DNA from: Ulvibacter litoralis
Lineage (GTDB): Bacteria; Bacteroidota; Bacteroidia; Flavobacteriales; Flavobacteriaceae
Assembly: GCF_900102055.1 (NCBI RefSeq)
Contig: NZ_FNBA01000003.1
Location: 186,001 to 250,000 of the forward strand
Reading direction: 5' to 3'
Length of the DNA stretch: 64,000 bases
The notes under the pieces were generated by a model. The model did not search any database. It saw only the letters and a program-made list of their open reading frames with translations, and was not told the DNA's origin. The first letter of the stretch is position 1. Every line of letters begins with the position of its first letter. Positions 45,731 through 54,956 of the stretch are shown in pieces. Both the position numbers and the translations under genes were made by a program.

Positions 45731-45826
45731 TTAATTAACAGTTTGTAGCGAGTAGTTTTAGGACGCTTCACATGTTGAGAAAAGAATGGAGTATTTATTT
45801 TTGTGCAACAAATAAATTAAATTTTT

Positions 45827-45878
45827 CACAAGTCACAAGTCACAAGTCACAAGTCACAAGTCACAAGTCACAAGTCAC
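45827..45878. repeat. Heptanucleotide tandem repeat, 7 copies of CACAAGT plus CAC
   Basis: The unit CACAAGT is repeated seven times without a mismatch (45827-45875), then a partial CAC. The TGA stop of the convergent-side phosphoesterase gene is at 45875-45877, formed at the edge of the repeat. A perfect short repeat of this kind can change copy number by slippage. Adding copies would not change the protein, because the stop is at its inner edge. Confidence 0.92.
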
Positions 45879-46366
45879 CGCTTAAACTCTATCACTTCTA
45901 AATTCTGAATGTTTTTCCCATCTATTTCAAAACGAAGCATGGTTCGTACTTGATGAAACCCATGTGTGCCTATAGCACCTGGATTCATATGAAGAATCCC
46001 TCTTTTTTTATCATTCATTACTTTTAAGATGTGCGAATGACCCGATATAAAGATGCGCGGCGGATTGCTATAAATTTCCTCTCTAATGGCGGGACTGTAC
46101 CTTCCTGGATAACCGCCAATGTGTGTAATGAGCACTTCTACATCTTCACAATAAAATCGATTGTTCAACGGAAATTCAACTCTTGCCTTTGCATCATCAA
46201 TATTTCCATATACAGCGCGAAGCGGTTTTAGGGCCTTCAAAGTATCGGTCACTTTTAAATCGCCAATATCGCCAGCATGCCAAACTTCGTCGGCTTGTTT
46301 TACATACGAAATCACTTTGTCGTCTATATAACTATGGGTGTCACTAAGAAGGAGTATTTTTTTCAA
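45875..46366 (-). CDS. YfcE-like metallophosphoesterase
   Basis: The 163-residue protein is a calcineurin-like phosphoesterase of the YfcE/MJ0936 type. The dimetal motifs are complete: LLLSDTHSYID (residues ~5-15), VWHAGDIGD (~28-36), VYGNIDD (~53-59), LITHIGGYPG and FISGHSHILKV (~108-118). It hydrolyses phosphodiesters; the cellular substrate is unknown. Its TGA stop abuts the heptanucleotide repeat. Confidence 0.92.
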   Translation of the reverse strand: MKKILLLSDTHSYIDDKVISYVKQADEVWHAGDIGDLKVTDTLKALKPLRAVYGNIDDAKARVEFPLNNRFYCEDVEVLITHIGGYPGRYSPAIREEIYSNPPRIFISGHSHILKVMNDKKRGILHMNPGAIGTHGFHQVRTMLRFEIDGKNIQNLEVIEFKR

Positions 46367-46487
46367 AAGAATAGGGTATTAAGCGACAAAGTTACATCAA
46401 TAATCTCTTAGAATTTTTGGTTCTACTCACTTTCCGAAGGACTCTGAATAATACTTTTAAAAAGGATGACGGACGATGAGTATTTTG

Positions 46488-46495
46488 TAAATTTG
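46488..46495 (+). promoter_or_regulatory. -7 promoter box for truA
   Basis: TAAATTTG matches TAnnTTTG exactly, 17 bases before the TTG start of truA. It supports that start over any earlier codon. No -33 TTG is seen at normal distance. Confidence 0.4.
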
Positions 46496-46512
46496 AACTT
46501 TACAAAAAAGAT

Positions 46513-47259
46513 TTGCGATACTTTATTGAAATTAGCTACAAGGGAACCCATTATTTTGGGTGGCAAAGACAACCGGATGCAATTAGTGTTCAGGAGGTTT
46601 TAGAGCAGGCCTTATCTACATTGCTTCGGAAAGAAGTTAAGGTTATGGGAGCTGGGCGTACCGATGCAGGTGTGCATGCAAAGCAGTTGTATGCCCATTT
46701 CGATTTTGATACCATTGAAGATTCTTCAGCGTTGGTATTTCGGCTTAATTCGTTTCTTCCGAAGGATGTTTCAGTAAAAACTATTTTTCAAGTAGCTGAA
46801 GATGCACACGCACGCTTTCATGCTTGTGAAAGAGAATACGAATATATTGTGACGCTCGGGAAAGACCCTTTTTCTGAAGGATTTAGTCATCAACTACATC
46901 ACAAACCCGATGTAGCTTTAATGAATACAGCCGCCGCTTTGTTATTAGAGTATAAAGATTTTCAATGCTTTTCACGTTCCAATACAGATGTAAAAACTTA
47001 TTTTTGTATTGTAAAAACAGCATATTGGAGGTTGGAGGATAACCAGTTAATTTTCACTATTGCTGCCGATCGTTTTTTACGAAATATGGTCCGTGCCATT
47101 GTAGGTACTTTATTAGATGTTGGTTTTCAAAAAACAACATTGGATGAATTTAGAACCATTATAGAAGGTAAAAACAGAGTGAATGCGGGCGCTTCGGCAC
47201 CTGCGAAAGGACTCTTTTTAACCAAAGTGTTATACCCAGAAGAAATATTTAAAGTTTAA
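46513..47259 (+). CDS. truA: tRNA pseudouridine(38-40) synthase TruA
   Basis: TruA converts uridines 38-40 of the tRNA anticodon stem-loop to pseudouridine. The 248 residues carry the catalytic Asp in VMGAGRTDAGVHAKQLYAHF (near residue 53), the start MRYFIEISYKGTHYFGWQRQ and the motif RFLRNMVRAIVGTLL. The start codon is TTG (46513-46515), consistent with the length of relatives. The ABC exporter follows after 27 bases. Confidence 0.94.
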   Translation: MRYFIEISYKGTHYFGWQRQPDAISVQEVLEQALSTLLRKEVKVMGAGRTDAGVHAKQLYAHFDFDTIEDSSALVFRLNSFLPKDVSVKTIFQVAEDAHARFHACEREYEYIVTLGKDPFSEGFSHQLHHKPDVALMNTAAALLLEYKDFQCFSRSNTDVKTYFCIVKTAYWRLEDNQLIFTIAADRFLRNMVRAIVGTLLDVGFQKTTLDEFRTIIEGKNRVNAGASAPAKGLFLTKVLYPEEIFKV

Positions 47260-47286
47260 ACAGATACCCAACTACGCGGTAATACT

Positions 47287-49050
47287 ATGGCAGATTCAGG
47301 CAATGCATTCGATTTTAAATTATTTAAACGGTTATTAGCGTTCACAAACCCGTACCGTCTTATTTTCTTTTTAGTAGCATTCACTGCTGTGGCAATGTCG
47401 GTGCTTTCGGTGTTGCGTCCGTATATTTTACAGAAAGCCATAGACGAGTCTATTGTGCCTAAAGATTATGAGAATTTCATGTTCTTCTTAGGGATTATGC
47501 TCGGAACACTCTTGTTGGAGGTAATTTTTCAATTTGTATTTGTTTTTTATACCACGTGGCTCGGACAAAATGTAATCAATGATTTACGAGTAAAGCTTTT
47601 TAAACTCATGACGGGTTTTAAAATGCAGTATTACGATAAAAGTGCGGTGGGGCGTTTAACGACGAGAGCTGTAAACGATATTGAAACCATTTCGAGTATT
47701 TTTAGTGAAGGCTTATTCATGATTATAAGTGATTTACTGAAAATGGGGGTGATTGCAGGGTTTATGCTAACACAAAGCTGGCGATTGTCTCTGATTGTTT
47801 TCGCAATTCTACCTGTTATTTTATATGCAACGCGTGTGTTTCAAAGAGCGATGAAAGTGGCTTTTGAAGATGTACGGAATCAGGTGGCGAATTTAAACTC
47901 TTTTGTGCAAGAGCGTATTACAGGGATGAAAATTGTACAGGTTTTTGTGCGTGAAGACACCGAATACAAGCAGTTTAAAGAGATTAACGAAAAACATAAA
48001 AAAGCGTGGATTAAAACGGTGTGGTACAACTCTATTTTCTTTCCTATTGCTGAAATGTCTTCGTCGGTTGCCATTGGTTTGTTAGTTTGGTATGGTGGTT
48101 TAAACGCAGCACAAGGCGGTGTTGTTTCGCTGGGTATGATTGTCGCTTTTATTGAATTATCTCAAATGCTCTTTAGACCCTTACGTCAAATTGCCGATAA
48201 GTTCAACACTTTGCAAATGGGAATGGTTGCTGCCAACCGTGTGTTTGCAATTTTAGACACCAAATCTCATATTGCAGATGAAGGGACAAAGGTTTTAAAA
48301 GAAACAGAAGGGCATATTGAGTTTCAAAAAGTCCGTTTCGGCTATATTGAAGATGAAGAAGTGATTAAAGATATTTCGTTTTCAGTACAACCAGGAGAAA
48401 CCATTGCAATTGTAGGGGCTACAGGCGCAGGGAAATCGACCATTATTAATTTATTGAATCGTTTTTACGAAATAAATAGTGGTACCATTTTGATTGACGG
48501 AGTTTCAATTAAAGAATATACTTTAGCATCATTGCGAAGTCATATAGCGGTGGTATTGCAAGATGTATTTTTATTTGCAGACACCATTCTGAACAACATT
48601 ACGTTAAATGATCCATCAATTTCTGAAGCAAAAGTAATTGAAGCAGCAAAAGAAATTGGAGTGCATAAGTTTATTGAAAGCTTGCCAGGGGCATATCATT
48701 ATAACGTGAAAGAACGCGGTACGATGTTGTCTTCAGGACAGCGTCAATTAATTGCTTTTTTACGAGCCTATGTTAGCAAACCAAGCATTCTTGTCTTAGA
48801 TGAAGCAACCTCTTCTGTCGATACCTATTCCGAAGAAATGATTCAGATGGCTACCGATAAAATTACCAAAGGAAGAACCTCCATTGTGATTGCGCATCGT
48901 TTGGCTACTATCAAAAAAGCCGATAAGATTTTAGTAATGGATGCTGGTAAAATAGTAGAATCTGGAACTCACAAAGAACTTCTTAAAAGAGAAGATGGGT
49001 ATTACCGAAACCTTTACGAAGTGCAGTTTGCAACCGAAACAGCAGTCTAG
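47287..49050 (+). CDS. ABC exporter, fused permease and ATPase (MsbA-like)
   Basis: The 587-residue half-transporter has six transmembrane helices (residues ~15-300) and an ATPase domain with Walker A VGATGAGKST (~377-386), signature LSSGQRQLIAF, Walker B ILVLDEATSSVD and H-loop VIAHRLATI. It would act as a dimer in the inner membrane, exporting lipid or drug-like molecules. It resembles MsbA and lipid A exporters, but substrate is not readable from the sequence. Confidence 0.93.
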   Translation: MADSGNAFDFKLFKRLLAFTNPYRLIFFLVAFTAVAMSVLSVLRPYILQKAIDESIVPKDYENFMFFLGIMLGTLLLEVIFQFVFVFYTTWLGQNVINDLRVKLFKLMTGFKMQYYDKSAVGRLTTRAVNDIETISSIFSEGLFMIISDLLKMGVIAGFMLTQSWRLSLIVFAILPVILYATRVFQRAMKVAFEDVRNQVANLNSFVQERITGMKIVQVFVREDTEYKQFKEINEKHKKAWIKTVWYNSIFFPIAEMSSSVAIGLLVWYGGLNAAQGGVVSLGMIVAFIELSQMLFRPLRQIADKFNTLQMGMVAANRVFAILDTKSHIADEGTKVLKETEGHIEFQKVRFGYIEDEEVIKDISFSVQPGETIAIVGATGAGKSTIINLLNRFYEINSGTILIDGVSIKEYTLASLRSHIAVVLQDVFLFADTILNNITLNDPSISEAKVIEAAKEIGVHKFIESLPGAYHYNVKERGTMLSSGQRQLIAFLRAYVSKPSILVLDEATSSVDTYSEEMIQMATDKITKGRTSIVIAHRLATIKKADKILVMDAGKIVESGTHKELLKREDGYYRNLYEVQFATETAV

Positions 49051-49056
49051 CTCAGT

Positions 49057-49833
49057 TTAACTAGGTTGCAGTGATCCCGTTAAAAACATATAAATTCCGA
49101 TGCAAATAATAATCGCAAGATAGAATAAGAGCATAATCGGAATAAATAAAAGCGTTTTCAAAATTGTTTTTATAATACTAAGGCTGTATAATCTTTTCAG
49201 TACAAAGGAATAATACAAAATGATAGCGGGCACGGAGACAATCGCAATGATGGCGAATAGCCCTTTAAAAGGAATGGTTAGAAAGTAAATAAGTGTCATC
49301 ACAATGGTTCCATGTGAGTACGCATACATGTTAATTAATAAGTGTTCTGCAAAGTTGTATTTTTTGTTTTTTAAGAAAACGATTCGAGAAATGAGTGCTA
49401 AAAGAGGAATTGAGGCAAAAGAAATTAATGTTTGGTATTCTATCGTCGCTTGTAGTACGTTTTCAGAAACATCAGGGTCATTAGGGTTCTGTTTTGCCAT
49501 CAAGCTTCCTAAACTTTCTAATGAAGCTGGGAAAAAATTACTAAATACAAACCAAAAGAAGGAAGAAAGCGTAACGGCAATGGTAAAATAACCAAATGCG
49601 TTAATATATTTTTTTCGAGTGCCGTCAATGTAGCTTCCAATGACAACTTCAGGTTTGCTAAAAAGACCTAAAAAAGTACGAATGGGTTTGCTTGAATCAA
49701 TGCTTAAAAAGCCTTCATACACTTCCGAAGCGATATAGCCTAGGGTGATTCTATTTGTAATAACTTTTGCGCCGCAATTACTGCAAAACTTGTCGTTTGA
49801 GGAAAGTGGAAATTCACAGTTTTTACAGTTCAT
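49057..49833 (-). CDS. DUF3667 membrane protein with N-terminal zinc ribbon
   Basis: The 258-residue protein starts with a zinc ribbon (CKNCEFPLSSNDKFCSNCGA, Cys pairs at 3/6 and 17/20) followed by the DUF3667 core and about five hydrophobic helices. DUF3667 proteins are common in Bacteroidota and have no known activity. It follows cdaA by 7 bases on the same strand and converges with the ABC exporter. Confidence 0.85.
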   Translation of the reverse strand: MNCKNCEFPLSSNDKFCSNCGAKVITNRITLGYIASEVYEGFLSIDSSKPIRTFLGLFSKPEVVIGSYIDGTRKKYINAFGYFTIAVTLSSFFWFVFSNFFPASLESLGSLMAKQNPNDPDVSENVLQATIEYQTLISFASIPLLALISRIVFLKNKKYNFAEHLLINMYAYSHGTIVMTLIYFLTIPFKGLFAIIAIVSVPAIILYYSFVLKRLYSLSIIKTILKTLLFIPIMLLFYLAIIICIGIYMFLTGSLQPS

Positions 49834-49840
49834 GCTTCTA

Positions 49841-50614
49841 TTAGCTTAAATCTTTTGTAATTACTTTTGTTAACTCTTCAAGTGTTTCATACAACACAAA
49901 ATCTCCGTCTTTTAAGTATGAAATTTGTCCGTTTTCTTCAGAAACCACCAAGCAAACGGCATCGGTTTTTTCAGTGATTCCAACGGCAGCTCTGTGTCGA
50001 AGTCCGAAACGCAACGGAATTTTACGATCGTTAGAAACAGGCAAGATAACCCGTGTTGCTGTAATTTTACTGTCTTCAATAATCATGGCACCATCGTGCA
50101 GCGGACTGTTTTTAAAGAAGATGCTTTCAATAATAGGTTGGTTGACTTCAGCGTTCATTTCGTCTCCACTATTTTTCACAAAATCGAGACTGTTGTTGCG
50201 CTTCAAAACAATAAGTGCTCCTGTGTGGGATGCCGACATTTTTTTACACGCTTCCATAAGTGCTTTAATGTTGGTGGACGATTTTGTTTCTTCGGAAAGG
50301 AATTTAAAACGATTGAAAAAGCGACGTCTGGCATTAAAATTTGTAGAACCTAGCATCAATAAAAAACGACGAATTTCTTGCTGAAAGACAACAATTAAGG
50401 CAAACATTCCAACTCCTAAGAAGCCTCCTAGAATTTTACTTAAAAGCTCCATTTCTAGAATTTCGGTCAATCTCCAAATTCCGTAGATAATCACAATTCC
50501 AACAAAAATATTGATGGCTACCGTCCCTTTCACCAATTTGTACACATAATACAAAAGCAAAGCGACAAGCACGATATCAACAATGTCTATAATTCGTATG
50601 TCTAGAAATTCCAA
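49841..50614 (-). CDS. cdaA: Diadenylate cyclase CdaA
   Basis: CdaA makes cyclic di-AMP, a second messenger for potassium and osmotic balance and cell-wall stress. The 257 residues have three N-terminal membrane helices (~8-80) and a DAC domain with the DGA motif SPLHDGAMII (~168-177) and the RHR motif RFGLRHRAAVG (~200-210). It follows folP by 54 bases; the pair is usual in this group. Confidence 0.94.
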   Translation of the reverse strand: MEFLDIRIIDIVDIVLVALLLYYVYKLVKGTVAINIFVGIVIIYGIWRLTEILEMELLSKILGGFLGVGMFALIVVFQQEIRRFLLMLGSTNFNARRRFFNRFKFLSEETKSSTNIKALMEACKKMSASHTGALIVLKRNNSLDFVKNSGDEMNAEVNQPIIESIFFKNSPLHDGAMIIEDSKITATRVILPVSNDRKIPLRFGLRHRAAVGITEKTDAVCLVVSEENGQISYLKDGDFVLYETLEELTKVITKDLS

Positions 50615-50668
50615 AAGAGTGTGGGTTTTTGTAAAAGTACTTTAAAATTATTGAAAATAGTAAGATCC

Positions 50669-51493
50669 TTATTTGAGGTTTTGCGTTAATTTGATGCATT
50701 CGACCGCTTCAGAAACATCGTGTACACGAAGTATGTTAGCACCCTTAGATACAGCAATCGTATGTAAAACGGTGCTTCCGTTTAAGGCGTTGTCTGGAGT
50801 AGTTTCTAAGGTTTTGTAAATCATAGACTTTCTCGATACACCGACCAAACAAGGGACTTCAAGTTGTTTAAAAAGATCTAAATGCTTCAGTAGTTCAAAA
50901 TTTTGATCTTTAGTTTTTGCAAACCCGAAGCCTGGATCTATAAGTATATCGTTTATTCCTGCAGCTCTGGCTTCTGCAATTTTTTCAGAAAAAAAGAAGA
51001 TGACTTCTTTCGTAATAGTTTCATAATCGGTTAATGCAGCCATTGTTTGTGGTGTTCCGCGCATGTGCATCATACAATAAGGAACGTTGAGTTTGGCTAC
51101 TTCGGAAATCATTGTTGGGTCTATTGTGCCTGCCGAGATATCGTTTACTAGCGCAGCTCCAGCTTCCACAGCTTGTTTTGCTACTTCACTTCTGAAGGTG
51201 TCGATAGAAATAAGTGCCTCTGGAAATTCGTTTAAAATGGCTTCGATAGCAGGAAGTACGCGTTGTAATTCTTCCGCTTCAGAAACCTCTTCGGCGTTGG
51301 GACGCGAGCTGTAACCGCCAATGTCTAAAAAGGTGGCGCCTTCGTCTAACATGGTTTTTGCTTGTGCTACAATTTCTCTCGAAGCAGTTGTTTTTCCGCC
51401 GTCGTAAAAGGAATCTGGGGTTACATTGATAATGCCCATTACTTTTGGATAGGACAGGTCTATTAACGTACCTTTACAATTAAGTGTTCGCAA
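50669..51493 (-). CDS. folP: Dihydropteroate synthase
   Basis: DHPS condenses p-aminobenzoate with a pterin pyrophosphate in folate synthesis. The 274 residues have the pterin motif MGIINVTPDSFYDGG (near 19-33), the second motif LDIGGYSSRPNAEEV, NDISAG, and the substrate-binding DPGFGFAKTKDQN. Sulfonamide-site residues look normal. It is the first gene of a short run with cdaA. Confidence 0.94.
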   Translation of the reverse strand: MRTLNCKGTLIDLSYPKVMGIINVTPDSFYDGGKTTASREIVAQAKTMLDEGATFLDIGGYSSRPNAEEVSEAEELQRVLPAIEAILNEFPEALISIDTFRSEVAKQAVEAGAALVNDISAGTIDPTMISEVAKLNVPYCMMHMRGTPQTMAALTDYETITKEVIFFFSEKIAEARAAGINDILIDPGFGFAKTKDQNFELLKHLDLFKQLEVPCLVGVSRKSMIYKTLETTPDNALNGSTVLHTIAVSKGANILRVHDVSEAVECIKLTQNLK

Positions 51494-51546
51494 TTTTTTA
51501 ATTTAATTTATTTAAGCGAAATTTACGCAAAATCTTACACATTATT

Positions 51547-52089
51547 ATGGCAGATACTTCAAAACAATACAGCGCGGTAATTGAAACCTGTAGAGCGTTG
51601 TTTGTCAATAAAATGAAAGACTATGGAAGCGCTTGGAGAATCTTACGTCTGCCTTCATTAACCGATCAAATTTTTATAAAAGCACAGCGTATTCGCGGTT
51701 TACAACAAAATGCAGAGCGCAAAGTAGATGAAGGAGAAAGTGCCGAGTTTATTGGGATTATTAATTATTCTATCATGGCCTTGATTCAGCTAGAGCTTGG
51801 TGTGGTAGAGCAACCCGATTTAGGTATTGAGGAAGCAACCCGTCTGTTTGATGAAAAAGTGGCTGTGACCAAACAATTAATGCTCGATAAAAATCACGAT
51901 TACGGAGAAGCTTGGCGCGATATGCGGGTGAGTTCGTTAACAGATTTGATTCTTCAGAAATTGTTACGTGTAAAACAAATTGAAGACAATCAAGGAAAAA
52001 CGTTAGTTTCCGAAGGAATAGATGCCAATTATCAAGACATGATTAATTACTCAGTATTTGCGCTAATTTTATTAGAGCAAGAAGCATAA
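51547..52089 (+). CDS. DUF1599 protein with internal duplication
   Basis: The 180-residue protein consists of two copies of one ~70-residue unit. The first includes KMKDYGSAWRILRLPSLTDQ and INYSIMALIQLELG; the second KNHDYGEAWRDMRVSSLTDL and INYSVFALILLEQE. DUF1599 is a Bacteroidota family often said to be a nucleotide-binding or all-helical module; the activity is unknown. It begins a plus-strand run to clpS and diverges from folP. Confidence 0.88.
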   Translation: MADTSKQYSAVIETCRALFVNKMKDYGSAWRILRLPSLTDQIFIKAQRIRGLQQNAERKVDEGESAEFIGIINYSIMALIQLELGVVEQPDLGIEEATRLFDEKVAVTKQLMLDKNHDYGEAWRDMRVSSLTDLILQKLLRVKQIEDNQGKTLVSEGIDANYQDMINYSVFALILLEQEA

Positions 52090-52120
52090 AAATAAAAAAA
52101 CGCTATTTAAAAGAACTACT

Positions 52121-53833
52121 ATGAAGCTACTCGTTGCCATTTCAAGATTTCTCGTCGGAGCCTTATTTATTATCAGCGGATTAATAAAATTAAATGATCC
52201 CGTTGGTTTTTCGTTTAAACTGAAAGACTACTTTGCTCCCGAAGTTTTAAATTTAGAGTTTTTGGTGCCATACGCATTGGTAATCGCAATTTTTGTGGTG
52301 ATTTTTGAAGTACTTTTAGGAGTGATGGTACTGATTGGCTATGCTAAAAAGTTCACGGTTTGGAGTTTATTGTTAATGATTGTGTTTTTTACGTTCCTAA
52401 CCTTTTACTCAGCGTATTTCAACAAAGTAACCGACTGTGGATGCTTCGGAGATGCGATCAAACTAACCCCTTGGGAGTCGTTTACCAAAGATATTATACT
52501 GTTGGTATTCATCCTTATTTTATTCTTCGGAAGGAAATACATTCAGCCTATATTTTCAAAGAACATCAATAGCATTGTCGTATTTGCATCATTTGTAGTT
52601 TGTTTGGCAATTACCTATCATGTATTACAGCACTTGCCAATTATCGATTTTAGACCCTACAAAATTGGAAACAATATCACGGAAGGTATGACGGTTCCTG
52701 AAGATGCTCCAAAACCTATTTTTGAGTACGATTGGAAGTTTACTATAGATGGCGCTGAAAAAGTGATAACAACCAATGGAGATTATCCAAAAGTAGATGG
52801 TGAGTTTGTAAGTGTTGATACACGAGAAATTCAGGCGGGATACGAAGCGCCAATTCACGATTTCACGATGGAACGTGAAGATAAAGATTATACAGCCGAG
52901 TTTTTAGCAGAAGAAAATCTTATTGTTGTGATTGCGTATAATTATAGTATGACCGAAAAAGAAGGGTATGCTAATGTTCGTAAAGTAACCAATGAAGCCA
53001 TTAAAAAAGGATATAAAGTAATTGGGTTGTCAGCTTCTTCGCAGGCGATTATGGAAGACTTGTCGGAAGCATACAAACTTAATTTCAAGTTTTACTTTTG
53101 CGACGAAACTACTTTGAAAACTATTGTTCGAAGCAATCCAGGAATTCTAGAATTGCAAGAAGGAACCATCATGCAAAAATTACATTGGAATGATGCATTG
53201 CAATTACAATTAAACACCTTAGAAAATGCAAAACCAAACTTAGATTTTGATGTAAAACGTCGTTTGGATAGTATCGCAGTATTAGATCAAAAATACCGAA
53301 GATTAATGCAAGCAAGTTCTCCAGAAGCTCTAAAAGAATTAGGAGAGTCTATGGGATTAAGCAAAGAGGAATACACAGGCGATCTAATGCAAATGCAAAA
53401 AGCGGTAGATGGTTCTAACATGGCATTTGTTGAAGATTATTTTAAAACCAAAGGCTATCCTGGGAAATCGGTAGTAGGTGAGGAGTCAAGTTTGGCTGCG
53501 TGGTATGTACTACAGCACAATCCTGATAAAATAGAAACGTACTTGCCATTGATTAAAAAAGCTGCGGAAGCGGGAGAAATTTCAAAACGTTCGGCAGCAA
53601 TGATGGAAGATCGTTACTTAATGAACGAAGGGAAGCCACAAATTTATGGTACACAAGGAATGACTTTCGATGATGAAAGAGGATCGTTTATTTGGCCTAT
53701 TGAAAATCCGGAAACTGTAAACGAACGTCGTGCGGCTGTAGGATATGACGAAACAATTGAAACTTATGCGAAAACATTGTTTGGAGAAGATTTTGAATAC
53801 AAAGTAGTATCCATAGATGATGTAAAACAATAA
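52121..53833 (+). CDS. DoxX/MauE-like membrane protein with large C-terminal region (BT_3928-like)
   Basis: The 570-residue protein has four membrane helices (~5-165), with SGLIKLNDPVGFSFKL and a Cys-pair loop TDCGCFGDAI between helices 3 and 4, as in MauE/DoxX proteins that carry thiol electrons. A thioredoxin-like domain without a CxxC appears at ~250-370, and the last ~200 residues are helical and unassigned. It is followed after 3 bases by an ABC permease. I infer a thiol-redox function from the loop and the TlpA-like gene downstream. Confidence 0.82.
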   Translation: MKLLVAISRFLVGALFIISGLIKLNDPVGFSFKLKDYFAPEVLNLEFLVPYALVIAIFVVIFEVLLGVMVLIGYAKKFTVWSLLLMIVFFTFLTFYSAYFNKVTDCGCFGDAIKLTPWESFTKDIILLVFILILFFGRKYIQPIFSKNINSIVVFASFVVCLAITYHVLQHLPIIDFRPYKIGNNITEGMTVPEDAPKPIFEYDWKFTIDGAEKVITTNGDYPKVDGEFVSVDTREIQAGYEAPIHDFTMEREDKDYTAEFLAEENLIVVIAYNYSMTEKEGYANVRKVTNEAIKKGYKVIGLSASSQAIMEDLSEAYKLNFKFYFCDETTLKTIVRSNPGILELQEGTIMQKLHWNDALQLQLNTLENAKPNLDFDVKRRLDSIAVLDQKYRRLMQASSPEALKELGESMGLSKEEYTGDLMQMQKAVDGSNMAFVEDYFKTKGYPGKSVVGEESSLAAWYVLQHNPDKIETYLPLIKKAAEAGEISKRSAAMMEDRYLMNEGKPQIYGTQGMTFDDERGSFIWPIENPETVNERRAAVGYDETIETYAKTLFGEDFEYKVVSIDDVKQ

Positions 53834-53836
53834 CGG

Positions 53837-54910
53837 GTGACAGGCTACATACTTCAGAAAATAGGTTATGCGTTGCTTACTTTGGTTGGAGTAGTTACTG
53901 TTATTTTTTTCCTGTTTACAATTCTTCCAGGAGATCCTGCGCGGATGATGCTGGGACAAAATGAAAGTGCCGAACAAATTGCTGTTGTAAAAAAGAAGTA
54001 CGGATTCGACAAGCCTGTTGGAGTTCAGTACCTACAGTATATGAATGATTTGTCGCCACTTTCTTTTCACAGTACAAATCCTGATGATTATACGTTTCTT
54101 TCCGAAGAAAAATACAGCGCAACGCAACTTTTTACAGTCGGAAACACTACCGTAGCCTTGAAATTTCCGTATTTACGAGAATCGTTTCAGAAGAATGGAA
54201 AAAAAGTAAGCTCGGTAATAGCTGAAACATTACCCAATACAGTAGTGTTAGCAGTTTCGGCAATTTGTATCGCGATCTTTTTAGGAATCCTCTTAGGAAT
54301 TGTCTCCGTACTCTTTAAAGACGGTTGGATCGACAAGTTGATACAACTCGTGAGCACCTTCGGAATGAGTGTGCCTTCTTTTTTTAGTGCCATTTTATTT
54401 GCGTGGCTGTTCGGTTTTGTGTGGCATACATACACAGGACTAAATATGACAGGTAGCTTGTACGAGGTAGACGATTTTGGGGAAGGACGTTACATACAAT
54501 GGAAAAATATTATTCTGCCGGCTGTAGTTCTAGGGATACGTCCCTTAGCAGTTGTGAGTCAGTTAATGCGAAATTCATTGTTAGAAGTTTTAAACCAAGA
54601 TTACATCAGAACGGCAAAAGCGAAAGGCTTGTCTTTTTTTACAATCATTTGGAAACACGCTTTGAAAAATTCCTTAAATCCTGTGGTTACGGCTATTTCA
54701 GGATGGTTTGCTTCCATGTTGGCAGGAGCTGTTTTTGTTGAATACATTTTTGGATGGAATGGTTTAGGGAAAGAAATTGTAGATGCTCTAAATACCTTAG
54801 ACTTACCTATTATTATGGGCGCGGTGCTTGTGATAGCTTCCTTATTTATTATCATTAATATTTTAGTAGATGTTATTTACGGTTGGCTCGATCCTAAAAT
54901 TAGAGCTTAA
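53837..54910 (+). CDS. ABC transporter permease, DppB-like
   Basis: The 357-residue integral membrane protein matches the DppB/OppB permease family: an N-terminal helix with the FFLFTILPGDPARMMLGQ loop and the BPD_transp_1 core with NSLLEVLNQDYIRTAKAKGL (EAA motif, ~253-272). The start is GTG (53837-53839). No ATPase, second permease or binding-protein gene is nearby, which is odd for an importer. It may work with subunits encoded elsewhere. Confidence 0.9.
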   Translation: MTGYILQKIGYALLTLVGVVTVIFFLFTILPGDPARMMLGQNESAEQIAVVKKKYGFDKPVGVQYLQYMNDLSPLSFHSTNPDDYTFLSEEKYSATQLFTVGNTTVALKFPYLRESFQKNGKKVSSVIAETLPNTVVLAVSAICIAIFLGILLGIVSVLFKDGWIDKLIQLVSTFGMSVPSFFSAILFAWLFGFVWHTYTGLNMTGSLYEVDDFGEGRYIQWKNIILPAVVLGIRPLAVVSQLMRNSLLEVLNQDYIRTAKAKGLSFFTIIWKHALKNSLNPVVTAISGWFASMLAGAVFVEYIFGWNGLGKEIVDALNTLDLPIIMGAVLVIASLFIIINILVDVIYGWLDPKIRA

Positions 54911-54956
54911 GTAATATTTAACAGCTATTTTTTAAATAACTCAATACCTTTGCAAG

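Noticed and set aside
45827-45878. Possible CRISPR array
   Set aside because: The units are 7 bases, contiguous and without spacers; it is a simple tandem repeat.
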